Assembly: GCA_019925095.2 (NCBI GenBank)
Contig: CM034397.1
Location: 6,157,763 to 6,221,762, forward strand
DNA: 64,000 bases
Direction of reading: 5' to 3'
DNA from: Dendrolimus kikuchii
Lineage: Eukaryota; Arthropoda; Insecta; Lepidoptera; Lasiocampidae
Position 1 is the stretch's first letter. Every line of letters starts with the position of its first letter. The position numbers and the translations under genes are program-made. The notes beneath the pieces are model-generated. The model was given only the letters and a program-made list of their open reading frames with translations. It was not told the DNA's origin and did no database searches. Below, one piece after another: positions 12,636 through 23,986 of the stretch.

Positions 12636-14149
12636 GTAATAACGGCTAAGTGCGTGGTTTTCTTGTGTGTATCTGTGTTTTGATGTGTGCCCGCCAGGAG
12701 TCTACGCCGCCTAGGCGAGACTACACTTGAAGGCCGCCGCCCCCGACCTTGGTGTCAGAAGGTTAACGTCCTCACGTGTTTAGAGCTTTCATGCAATTTG
12801 TTCGTATAAATAAACATCGATGTGCTACATTTTTTCAAAAGACTAGTATAGAAAAATAATAATTCGAATTAATAATATTCAGCTACATACAATCTATAAT
12901 ACTTACATACAATGCACATTACTTGCTATATCAAGGAAAATCTAGCAAATATTATTTTATGTCAAATTACTTATTTGTTTTAAGTTCATCTTAGTAGTAA
13001 ATATGTTATTTGAACGTGTGAAAGTTTAACAATTGTTGTTACCTACTAATAGCACCGTGTAGAGCAGTATGTGGTTATGTCGATAACAGTTGATATGCGT
13101 TTAAAATTATTGGAATATTTAACAACTATAATTGTACCCTCTTTGTCTGTATACACGGATTGTTACAACAAAGAATATTTGTTTTGGACCGTTGGATTTT
13201 AATACGAGCTATTATTATATTAAATTGTTTTTTTTTTAAGCACGGCATAGTTCCTAAGAAAAAGTTCATTTTATAATTAATTAGATTAGCTTTGAAAAAC
13301 GATATCATTTATTTAGACAAATATAATTATACTAGAGACTGCGCCAATGTTTATGGCAGATCTTAGCAATAGATGATGCACAATGCTTTTTAAATCTGAA
13401 GAGGCTATATAAACTTTGACATGGACTATACAATGATGATCATGGAATACGAATACCTTTCGGTATTGGAGAATAGTCGCTCTTACATATTGTTATAATT
13501 TACTTACTAATATATCATAGATTACTCCTCTTTTAACCTATAAACATCTGATGGCTTCAAAAGGTGATATGTCACGTTTGTTTGCTTTGTTTTTGGAATT
13601 CATTCTTCATTTCTAGCCATTGTTTAAATATCAACAATTCCTTTAATTTGAATACAAAGCGGTTATTAATGTTTCTGCGCATTAATGTTGTTTATTGAGA
13701 ACTCATTTAAATGACGCACACGAATATTAGGAATTCAAGTTAGCTGTGATTTAGTTTATCGATTATAAATAATTATTACAAATTTCATTATGTATTTTAA
13801 TTTCTCTATGAGTTGAAAATATTTTTTGTTTTTTCTTGACTAACGATTACCTGTTGTTCTTCTGCCGCGTTAATGGATTTTCTCATAATGAGGGATGGTG
13901 AAGTTTTTCGAGGCGGAGGAGAAAAAAAGCAGAAAAGCTGGTTCCAAATCGGATGCTTAAAACACAAGCACTTGACGCTAGGACGATGCTACTTGGGTGT
14001 ACTATTCTTATTAATTTGTTACTTTACCAAACTTTATAGGTAGTAAGCTACACCAAGAACACCAGTAAGCAACAAGTGATTGTTGTGAGTACTTGTGAGC
14101 ATTAAATTTCAAACAATGAGTGTGCGCATTCATTGTGTTGAATTAGTAT

Positions 14150-14300
14150 AACGAAAGAGAGAGCGATATGGGGATATGTACTGCTCAATGCTCGCAGATG
14201 TCACAGCTGCGCTGTATGTGCACGATCAGCTGACGCTGCGACGGCCATCTTGCCGTGCGTGCTCGTTTATCGGCGCGTCATTTTGCAGTCGGTGACGCAA
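14150..14300. promoter_or_regulatory. GC-rich island with GCCATCTTG motif
   Basis: CACGATCAGCTGACGCTGCG followed by GGCCATCTTGCCGTGCG resembles an insect promoter with a YY1/Pho-type GCCAT core. It could be an alternative ZFAND promoter. Inference only. Confidence 0.3.
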
Positions 14301-15039
14301 TTTTTTTTCTTCAAATGCTAATGTCGTTGTACTTCCCATCCTTGTTAACCAGCATTGTTGTTAGGACCTTCGGCAATGTATGGACGGTTGCTTTGGATCA
14401 CTTCCTTGTTGCGTAGATACGGAACGGTGCGGACCTGGCCTATCCCTCTATTTTTGGTTCGTGACTTTTCAGCTAACAGGGACACGCGCAATATTTTATT
14501 TCATCACTAACATTCGCAATGTATTGCTTATATTATTTTTTGTCTTAGAGTTTGTGCCAAAGAACAAAATCTGTGACCTCGATTCAGGTCGTCATTGCGT
14601 CGTTTCCGTGTTAATTGTACAATTTTGTTTAATAACAAAGATGTCCTCGGTACCCTTTATGAACTTGTTAACGGAAGGAGGTGGGATGGCATGTGATCTA
14701 GAATTGAATTAGAGACCTACGTTTTACAAAAAATAATCATTTTGGTCTGAAATTGATAGTGAATAGTGATTACTCATTTAGTTATTTGTTGAGTGACCGG
14801 AAACACCATTTTTAAGACACGGTATGAGCTCTGGTTGGATAAGCAATTCTGATGTCCCCTTCCCCAACAGGTCTTAAAGAAATTTAATAAATGTAACATC
14901 AGATAGATTTATGCAAGATTTATAAATGGAAACAACGATTACTATGTGTTCTAGGTTGATGATTACTGGGATTCGAATGTATATTACCAATCAAAGTAAT
15001 AATTATATAGGTTCATATTTCTGTCGCAATGTCATGTTA

Positions 15040-15445
15040 TACAGGTCTGCATGTTGGGCCATTAAAGTGATAGACCACAAACATCTCCACTCAGCTGAGG
15101 TGAGAATGTTGAGATGAATTTGTGGTTTTACAAGAACTGATAAGGTGAGAAATGAGTACAAAAAGGGATCTTTGAAAAATGCACCCGTGACTGAAAAATT
15201 GAGAAGAAGAAAATTGAGGTGGTGCACGTAATGAGGAGGAATGAAAGCTCCTGTCAAAAAGAATGTTAAACTGCAACATTGATGGGTGAGGTAAAGGTAG
15301 ACCAAAAAAGAGATGGGGTGTATTGTGTGAAGGATGGTATGATGTTATGTGGTGTGTCACAGGATGTACGTTCAGAATAGAGGAATGTGAAAGGAAAATA
15401 CACAAATTAATTATATTGCTGACCCCAAACAATTAGGAGAAGGTG
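15040..15445 (+). mobile_element. decayed LINE (RTE-like) reverse transcriptase C-terminus
   Basis: In shifting + frames it reads CWAIKVIDHKHLHSAEVRML, then KVRNEYKKGSLKNAPVTEKL, RRRKLRWW, GRPKKRWG and ADPKQ, the signature tail of RTE-type LINE polyproteins. Several frameshifts; dead. Confidence 0.7.
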
Positions 15446-16739
15446 AAAGAAAAGAGCGATTTATGTCGCAATGTTTTCGCATTGATATAGTGACAACACT
15501 TACTTTGTGAGGATTTTTCTGTGCACTGCACGATTTTTGTGTCTCGTACCGTTATAGTTACCGTTGATCGAGTGGTCGGACCTGTATTTGTCTCGGTCAG
15601 TTGAAAATTCGAGCAGAGTGTGTCTTATAAGGCTAAATATAGGGAGATAAGATTCATGAGTGGCGATCGCTACTCGATTGGTACTCGACCTACATTTTCA
15701 ACAGAGAACCACTCAGTTTGGGTGTGGAATCATTCGTGGATAATTAGTAGTATATTGGTGTTAATTTGCTGGTATCGTTAAGAAATCAAATTTACCGTCA
15801 CTATTTGTTTATTCAAAGGTCACGCATAAGTTTAATACTGGATGGGTGATGCTGATGCATGTAATGTAGATGTTTGTACGCATCCTTATTTCGTTTCCTC
15901 GATATTGTAAAAAGTGACCTCGTCAGTGAATGGTTGTATTTCGACGTGTTATTTTGACACAGACTTAATCTTTCTTCATTATATACACAGTCGAGTTTCA
16001 TCAAGTTACATGGTTTTTACATAAATATAAACTTTGAACATTTTTGTTAATTGATGATAAGACATGATTTTTTTTAACAAATCTAAATATAATCAGTTTC
16101 GAAATACATGCCATACATTTTCAACGAAATTAATAACAGTTCTTTTGGAATTCCATATAAAATTTTCATATTTAAAACCATACATTTTATATAGATTATA
16201 ACTGAACTGTATTTATGTTGGTATACGTACCAGTTATTTAATATTTAGATTTTAATTAAAAAAGATTTTGTCTTTTATTAGTTTTGATATTTAGGGTAAA
16301 AAAACTACTTAGTAATTAAAATCGATAGTGATTTTCAGACCTAAGTAACACCAATCTGTAGCAATATACCGAATTTAATAAATCCGGTACAGAATGAATT
16401 CTGGGGTACACGTGCCTCTATGGTGTTCCATAGGTTTCCATAAAGATGCGGAAAAAAATTGCACGAAAATATTCGTGGTACGCAGACGGCCTAAGGCTAA
16501 CACTTGGAAGCTCATTGAGCTATTAAAATGTCTTCCTATTCACGTTAAGTATAAAGTGATTAAGGTGATTTCAGTTCTCAAAAAAAAAAGAAAAACATAT
16601 TCGTGGGGGGCAAGCAAGTGTACGGTCGGTGAGCTCGATCTATTACGGATTTCTTGTATTCAGTGGGGTATGTTATAGGAACACGTGCAACATAGGGTGT
16701 ATCGGCGTTCGCGTACATCGCATCGTCACGTGGCCGGTA

Positions 16740-17090
16740 TTTGTGTGTTAGAGTTGCCGCGAATAGTGGTTTGGCCGAATACAGAATACCGAATATTCGG
16801 CCACGCTCTCGATCGAAGCGTAAGTAAGAGGTGTATATACGCACGTAACAGGATTTTTTATTTGATTCTGACATTTCAAAAACTGTCCGAAACGTAAGAT
16901 TAAAATGCCAATTAATTAAATTACATTTAACACTCTTAAAACGTAATATAACAATCAATAAATTTGTTATTAATTTATTACACAGAATATTCACACACAA
17001 TATTCGGTCAAATACTGAATACCTAGTCAAAAAGGTTGCCAGATAGGCCGAATACCGAATAGCAGCCGAATATTTAAGACATCTCTAGTG
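16740..17090 (-). mobile_element. hAT-like repeat rich in CCGAATA motifs
   Basis: Many CCGAATA/TATTCGG units, with a terminus CTAGAGATGTCTTAAATATT read on the - strand at about 17090. This composition is typical of certain insect hAT ends. No transposase found and the other end is not located. Confidence 0.4.
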
Positions 17091-17260
17091 TGTCTCGAGT
17101 GCCGACCCGTAGTGCCGGTGCATCGCGAAGCGGGTCGCGACTCGCGCTTGAATTGCGTAGCGAACAGTCTGCAAGTGGGTCAGCGGGGCACGGCTCATAC
17201 GCGGCGCCCGCCGCCGTCGCGACGCGCGACCGCCCCTACCTTTCAGTACAAACGCACACA
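17090..17260. promoter_or_regulatory. CpG island, possible promoter
   Basis: Very GC-rich (CGGCGCCCGCCGCCGTCGCG) with an initiator-like TTTCAGTAC at its right edge. It lies between the two orphan exons at 6.0 and 18.3 kb and upstream of the ZFAND coding start. Gene not determined. Confidence 0.35.
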
Positions 17261-18259
17261 AATAACCACCCATGCCAATTTGATATCTTAAAATTATACC
17301 AATCTAGCATGTTATATGCCCTTCAGTTATACCATAATAATCTTGGAAATAAATAAATAATTTACTGATAATTTCCGGACACGTCATGTTGACTGCGTTA
17401 ACATTCATTGTGATAAATATCAATTATCAAAGTTACATTTTTAATAGCTAAAAAGGCAGGCAAGTTCTAGAAATTAGCACTGCCCTAATAGATTTTTGTT
17501 AATTTGCCAGCTGCCCGCGACTCCCATCTAATGTTATAATGTATATCGTCATTATCGTAATGTAAAGCTATAAATTGAGCATCACGCTTCAAAACTGCCG
17601 AATAGGCTGATAGTTGCCTTGGCACACTTTTTTCTTGTATCAATATTGCCCACTTTATAATTGTTCATAAGTTTTTACTTACTGCTGCATGCAATTTACT
17701 TCAATTCACTTTCATGAAGTTGGTTAATAATTTATGAAATGTAGATGTAATCTATTGCTCGATGTGCAGTTTGTTCTATTCTAAAGCAATAGTCTGCGAG
17801 CCAGCAACAGATTTTCATGACCAAGTTTCTCTCGGGTGATAACTTGTAAAATACATCAGAGAGTTGTATCATGAAGCTCCGTGAACTTCACCTGCGGTTC
17901 GGTGGGTGGGCTAAGAAGCGATAGCGTCCGACGCACGTGAAAAAAAAAACTATTTCCTCCCGATTGAAAATTTTGTCTCTAAAGTTTGTTTAAATTATAT
18001 TTGTCACAAGGAACATAGAAAACAACATAAATAAGAAGTCCTACGATTGTTTATGTTTTGTCCATTTTATATTACACTATTAATATCAGAAGTATTGCGC
18101 CATTTCTAAGAATGAGAAGTAGGTTAAAGGCAATAAAATTGTTTCTATTTTATTTTGAAATACTTTGAGAATATACACAGACACATGCTTTGGAATATTA
18201 AGTTTACGTAGTGGCCTGTTCATTAACACTACTACTTCATACTTCATACATTATTCCAG

Positions 18260-18347
18260 GTGAAGCCCGAACATCATACAGATCGTATCGAAACTGGTGA
18301 AGTTTCATATTGGATTATAGAAATTTTCACCCACACACTGCCCATTT
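18260..18347 (+). CDS. orphan second exon of the unidentified gene
   Basis: Acceptor ATTATTCCAG ends at 18259 and donor ATTT|GTAAGC starts at 18348. Start phase 0 matches the end phase of the 5907-6048 exon; end phase is 1. The 29 codons read VKPEHHTDRIETGEVSYW and then a hydrophobic stretch ending HTLPI. It looks coding in composition within AT-rich sequence. No family is recognised. The join to the first exon is inference from strand, phase and quality of both sites. A chance open frame of 88 nt is possible. Confidence 0.5.
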
Positions 18348-19133
18348 GTAAGCAATAGGTGAAATATGCTGCGATTTGAGCCGTTGTATATTGTGGTTAT
18401 TTTGAGTTAACGTTCGAGAGTTCCTTTGTTAAAAGTGTGACCTTGTTTTTGTTGTTCCTGAATTACTCTGAATTTATGAACAAAGATGCTAAATTCAGAT
18501 GTTATTTTCACTAATCATTCTATCTTCGCATATCTATAATCGGTACTAGTCTTTATACAAACCATCATATATGATTCGCAAACAAGTCGCTAAAGGTGAC
18601 GTAGTAATTGGTTAGGACAGTACATTGTTGCAAGTATTGCCATTAGCCGATGATTGAATTACTTTGACACATAGATACTTACTCATTATAGTTCACCAGG
18701 AAGACTTCAATTTAACTTTGTAAATAAAAACTGCTATTCTTGTCGATTGTCTAATTTTGTAAACTTGGACATGTTCTAGAAGTAAAAACAGCATTCCAAC
18801 ATTATAATATCTTATTTATGGAAAAAATATACACATATTCTGGTTGCGGAGTTTTTGGGCGGGAACTAAAAGGAGACGTCGTGCTAAGAGTTTTCTAAAA
18901 ACTTGTAATTTTTTTAAAAATGTGTAAAATTATTCTAAAAGGAACAATAGTTGTAGGATATTGATAGTCTATGAGTAGTAATGATGTCTTTTTGTGAGAA
19001 ATGGGAATTGTGTAATCGTATGTGGCCTTTCAAGTTGCATGCCGTGACTTCATCTGCGTTAGTCTCTGGCCAAACGCGTCTTATTTAAAGCGTTAAAAAT
19101 AACGTCGTTAACGCACAGCTACATTAGTGTATA

Positions 19134-20423
19134 CCTAGTCTTGCCATAAATATTGTAACAAAGATTTTTTTTTCTCTTGCAAATAACATTTATAAGTTTT
19201 ACAGTGTGTTAGTTTAATATAAAACAATTTAAAATATAAAAAGCTTATTCGAAGTGGTCTCCATTGGCTGCAATACAGTCCTTTAAACGTTGAGGCCAGT
19301 TATCAATAGAAGCACGCACTCTTTCCATAGGAAAATTCTTCACTGCCAATTGTATGGATTTAGGGATTCCAAATTATCATGGCGTTTAGAGCAAGCCGTA
19401 CTCTCTAAAATTGACCATAAATCATAATCCAGCGGATTAAGATCGGGACTGGACGACGGCCAGTCTTCAGCTCTGATGAAGTCCGAAACGTTCGTTTCCA
19501 ACCAAGACTGCGTGGACCGAGCTTTATAACTCAGCGCCGAGTCTTGCTGGAAGGACCATTCTTGGATATTGAACATGGTGTTGTTAAGGGGCGTAACTAC
19601 CTTCTCAAGAATTGTATCTTGATACACTTGTGCCGATGTTTTGATACCTTTTTCGGAAAAATATGGCTCAGTCACTCCTTCATAGCTAACACCCCACCAA
19701 ACCATCACTGAAGACGGATAATGCCCACGTTGCACTCTGTCGACTAATTGAGAAGCTTCCTTAGAGCTTTGAGCATAAATACGGTCATTTTGTTTGTTAA
19801 AATGTTGCTCAATTATAAAAAATTTCTCAGCCGTAAACAAAATTTTTCTGTGACCTCCCTTTGCGTACCGCTTCAGTAGTTGTTTCGATTTTACCACCCT
19901 ATTCTTCTTTAAATTATGAGTTTAGAAATGACCAGTGTGTCTCTTATAGACTGCAAGTCCTAAGTCATCTTTTAAAATACGCGGCATGGTTCTAGGTGAT
20001 ATCTTCATCTACCGAGATAAAATCTTTTGCTTTCGGACAGGATTTCTTCGAATTCTTTCCCTTACTGCTTTGACCACTTTTTTCGTACGAACACTACGTG
20101 GACGGCCAGATCTTTTTCTGTCACAAACAGAGGAGGTCTCATTGTACCTATTAATAGCCCTGTACACAAACATTTGACTAATACCAAGCGTATGGAGAGT
20201 TTAAAAAATTGCATTTGGGTCCATACCCACTTTGTGTAATGCAATCACAGCGATTCGGTTTTCTTTATCGCCCCACTCCATTTTAATATCGCAAAATGTT
20301 TGTACAATGTATTGGCGCCAAAATGAGAAAACAATGAACAATCATATAAAAATGACAGATTCCAAATTCAAATGTAATATTTTGTTTCTTTTTAATTGTA
20401 ACAGTATTTATGGCCAGACTAAG
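19134..20423 (-). mobile_element. maT-type (DD37D) Tc1/mariner element, complete ends, inactive
   Basis: Terminal inverted repeats CCTAGTCTTGCCATAAATA (19134) and the complement ending GACTAAG (20423), each flanked by TA. The - strand encodes a helix-turn-helix part (GDKENRIAVIALHKVGM), GRPRSVRTKK, then VMVWWGVSYEGVTEPYF, FQQDSALSYKARSTQSWLE and WPSSSPDLNPLDYDLW. Counting from the QQD Asp to the NPLD Asp gives 37 residues, so DD37D. Several in-frame stops and a frameshift break the N-terminal half and the C-terminus. Confidence 0.85.
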
Positions 20424-20730
20424 TACACAGTTATCTGTTAATATTTGACATAATTAATAATGTGGCATCACAAATTGCGCATTACACCTATCGCCACATC
20501 TGGGTAAAACGGCCTTTACCTTTAACTTTATCCCAGATATTATAGTCGCATCACAAGACCTCCGTTGATTGGCGTCAGTCGAAGCCCTACAATTTTGCTG
20601 AGCTATACGAAGACTTACGTCAAAAGAGGCAGTATGGACTTTGAAGTGCCTTTCCTGCCATTGTGGCAAATTATACTACGTATTCTGGTTGCGTATTAAT
20701 ATCGTTCTAGAATTTGAGAATATGAAGCCG

Positions 20731-21010
20731 TGATAGCTTAGTGATCCGCGCACTCGCGTCTCAAACTCAAAAGGGCTCTGGTTCGAATCCTGACTGAAAA
20801 ACATGTACCACTTAGGTAGTTTTCTGATCTAATGCGCATATTGTTACGAAGTGGTGAAGGAAAACATAGTAGTAATATACCTGCACATCGAGATAACCGA
20901 TGTGTGAAATCCGCCAACCCGCCTTGGAGAAGCGAGGCGGGTAGACTGTTCGTTCCCCTATAATAGGAGGCCCGAGCCCAGCAATGGGATGATTATGGGC
21001 TATTATTATT
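20731..21010 (+). repeat. tRNA-derived SINE
   Basis: A-box-like TGATAGCTTAGTGATC (about 20741) and B box GGTTCGAATCC (20780-20790) at tRNA spacing, then a unique body ending GGGATGATTATGGGCTATTA. A second copy is at 53841-54118. Not a functional tRNA: no cloverleaf 3' half. Confidence 0.8.
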
Positions 21011-21259
21011 TTTATATTATTTAAGAAGTTTAGTTAGTGGAAGCGGAGATAAATTGTAGAATATATTCCCAACGGGAGCCTATGGAGTTGTCACCGTACG
21101 GACGTCGTACGCACTTAAACCTCATTATACTAATCATACGAGATATAATACATACGAGTATGCGGTTACAGATAGACAAAAGTGAGAGTTTACAAATGCA
21201 GGTCGTCGTACGACTTTCCTCTGCGTATTTTCGATTACTTTGTATGTAAAGCAATAACA

Positions 21260-21400
21260 GTCAATGGAGAGTGGTTGTGCGCGGACGCCGCTGCCGGTGG
21301 ACGCTTTGCACCCCTGCGTGCGCCGCGGTCGATGACTCCCATACCGAGCCCGGTGTTAATGACCCCCGGCACGATGCACTCACCACTCATAGTTAATTAT
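21260..21400. promoter_or_regulatory. GC-rich block of unknown role
   Basis: High GC with open frames on both strands but no clear splice sites. Could be an alternative first exon or promoter. Confidence 0.25.
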
Positions 21401-21811
21401 TGCAATATTGTAGCGGGACTGTAAAAAAGTTATTTAGAAAATACGAAATTAGGTGAATCTTCCGAACACATTATCCGCAACCAAGTATATTTTAAAGTCC
21501 TATATGGTTTTAAGAATTTTTGTTCAAGTGCCTCGTCGACAACTATAATATTTTAATCAGTAATTTTGTAGCTAAAAATGAATGATTTAGCACAAATTTA
21601 AAAAACGTGGTTGCGGACAATAATGCGCTCAGTAGTATTCTCTGAAACCACTTAATGTCAGTCAGGCATATTTCATTCACGCGCTCATCTCCATACGCTT
21701 AGATAGTCTTGCAAGAATGACCTCTCTCACAATATGCAATCGCGGATATTATTCGTGTTAGTTGAATTTAATCGTATATGATTTAATTTAATATTCTAAT
21801 GTCTTTTTAAA

Positions 21812-22047
21812 TCTTAAACTAATATATAAAGCTGAAGAGTTTGTTTGTTTGAACGCGTTAATCTCAGGAACTACTGGTCTGATTTGAAAAATTCTTTCAG
21901 TTTTAAACAGCCCATTTATTGAGGAAGGCTATAGGCTATATATCATCATGCTAAGAACAATAGGAGCGGAGCACGAATGAAGAATGTTTCAAAATCGGGG
22001 GGTCTTGAAAACAAATTCCACCCAAACGACGTCGCGGGCACAGCTAG
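21812..22047 (+). mobile_element. short Helitron
   Basis: TC at 21812 after A; ends GACGTCGCGGGCACAGCTAG (22047) followed by T. The interior has the common CTCAGGAACTACTGGTCTGA segment. Confidence 0.55.
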
Positions 22048-22839
22048 TTGATATATAAGGATTTTGAACAGCTGGCACAGAGATATAAACTTGTTTCTTC
22101 TTTACGGTTGACAGAAAACTATAGTAACTATAGTTCTATGAACTATGAATGCCCTTGATTGTTATGACACGGTTTTTTTTATCTAGATACAAGTTCACTT
22201 GGGTTAGGCAATTTTTTTACGTGAGTGAGTGGCAGTAAAGCCCGTTGCTGAAATAATTTGTTTTCTGACTTTTTAATTGCTACGTTGGGATGCAATTGCC
22301 TGAAAGTAACGCAAGAACGTGCAATTTCACGCATTTGTTAAATTTTAGAAACGAAGAATACTTTTACTTTCACAATAGACAAAATGCAATTTTCAAGAGA
22401 CCTATCTCTTTGATTATTGTTTTAATTGTAATAAAAGATGTAGGTAGATTGATAATCTTTGGTTACCAAAAAAATTTTAATTCAAGTTATGAATAAAATA
22501 GTTCGACACTGAAAAATAGCGACTATCGTTACGGGGCAATCTCTTCCAGACAATTCGTTGTTTCACAAAAACACATTAAGGTAGGCACATACTATTTTTC
22601 GAGTGCGTGTAATATCGATGTCCTTCCTATATGCAAATTACATGGAAGTGATTGTAATGCTTTAATAGAGGACATTAAGTATATTGACAGGCCCTTAATT
22701 AACTAATGAATGAAATCATTAGGCGTTTTAAGCAACATTTCAAAATTAAACTTGTTATTTTATCATGATTTTCGTTAGGAGGCCATTACATGCACAGAAT
22801 TGTATTTTAAGTAATTTTGTAAGTTGTGTTGTGTTCGGT

Positions 22840-23000
22840 CGGGCGCCTACTTGAAATGTGTAATGTGGTGCACAAAAGAGGCAGCGGTGTGCGGTCGGTG
22901 CGGTCGGCAGGCGGCGCGGCGCGACCTTGTCTTGGGGCGCGGGGCTGCGCGGGTGCTCCGTTTCGCGGACGCGTTCTACTTTTGCCACGACTCTAGCTCT
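22840..23000. promoter_or_regulatory. CpG island 650 bp upstream of the ZFAND coding exon, possible alternative promoter
   Basis: GGTCGGTGCGGTCGGCAGGC, then GCGCGGGGCTGCGCGG, in AT-rich context directly before the exon with the start codon. The position suggests a proximal promoter or first exon. No TATA box seen. Confidence 0.4.
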
Positions 23001-23632
23001 CTCTTGTTACGCAAACTTGTCGTTATGCATATTATGCTCTAATGTTAACGCTATGAAATCATATCCACGCCTTATACCCCCCAACACTTTCTAGACGAAC
23101 TAATTAAAACACTATTATTGCAGAACACCACCAGCTTGTTTCTGTGCTTGCTGACCGGTTTAATTTTACTAACGTTGTTTCCTGATGGCTAACCTAAGAA
23201 AGTCTAATATAAGGTTATATATACGTTATTGCCTCAGGCAGGCAAATAAGCAGATGGCCCACCTGGGATGTGGCTACCGTCGAATATAGATCTTGCAACG
23301 CGTTGCCGACCTCCAAGACTGGTCGATTCCTAATTATTTTATCTAGCATTTCGTTTCCCTTGCACTATGTAAAAATTTGGTATAATCTCCATACATTTAA
23401 TGTCAAATTTCTAGCCACTTAAAACCTCAGCGACAAGTTCCCTCCACAATACCCTTGTACACGGGTCTGTAGACATACTAAATTGTGTCGTTGGTTATGC
23501 CTACAATGATCGCCTAGAAATGTAATTTAGTTGCAGCCTGTAGGCGTAAATGTGGCATGATACTGAAAAACACTAGAAGTTGGATGGAGATTTGAGTGCA
23601 ATGTTTTAACGGTTATTTATATTTTGTTCCAG

Positions 23633-23986
23633 GGCCTGCAGCAATCCTGACATAGGTTATAGTTCATCTACAAGGGGAGCCACTGATCACGGACACTGCA
23701 AACCAGAGATAAATTACATCTAAATTGCAGCGTAACGAAGTGCAGAACAATAAATACACTGTGATCACTGTGAACTGTGAACAAGTGCAATATAAAGAAC
23801 TGTTAGTGCAATCGTACTTTTCACTGTTGAACCTTAGTGGAGTGATATAAACTCGTTGTTATATTTGAGTGAAATTATTTTGGAACAATGGAGCGTGAAA
23901 CAAATCCCATGGAAGCGTTGTGTCGTTCAGGATGCGGCTTCTACGGCAACCCATCCACAGACGGACTGTGCTCAGTGTGCTTTAAG
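23633..23986 (+). CDS. ZFAND exon with end of 5'UTR, start codon and A20 finger
   Basis: An acceptor with a T-rich tract ends at AG 23631-23632. About 255 nt of leader follow, then ATG at 23888 and 99 coding nt ending at the consensus donor AAG|GTAGGT (23987). The start is chosen because it gives [12 protein letters not shown], the usual N-terminus of this family directly before the A20 Cys residues. The leader carries stops in all frames, so it is untranslated apart from possible short uORFs. Exon end phase is 0. Confidence 0.9.

Noticed and set aside
14380..14712. 110-codon + strand open frame
   Set aside because: No splice context, no motif, hydrophobic AT-driven composition; likely chance.
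16394..16678. 94-codon + strand frame next to the hAT-like repeat
   Set aside because: No recognisable domain and it runs into repeat sequence; could be transposon debris but cannot be supported.
20741..20800. tRNA gene suggested by A and B boxes
   Set aside because: No complete cloverleaf; the boxes head a SINE body repeated at 53.8 kb.
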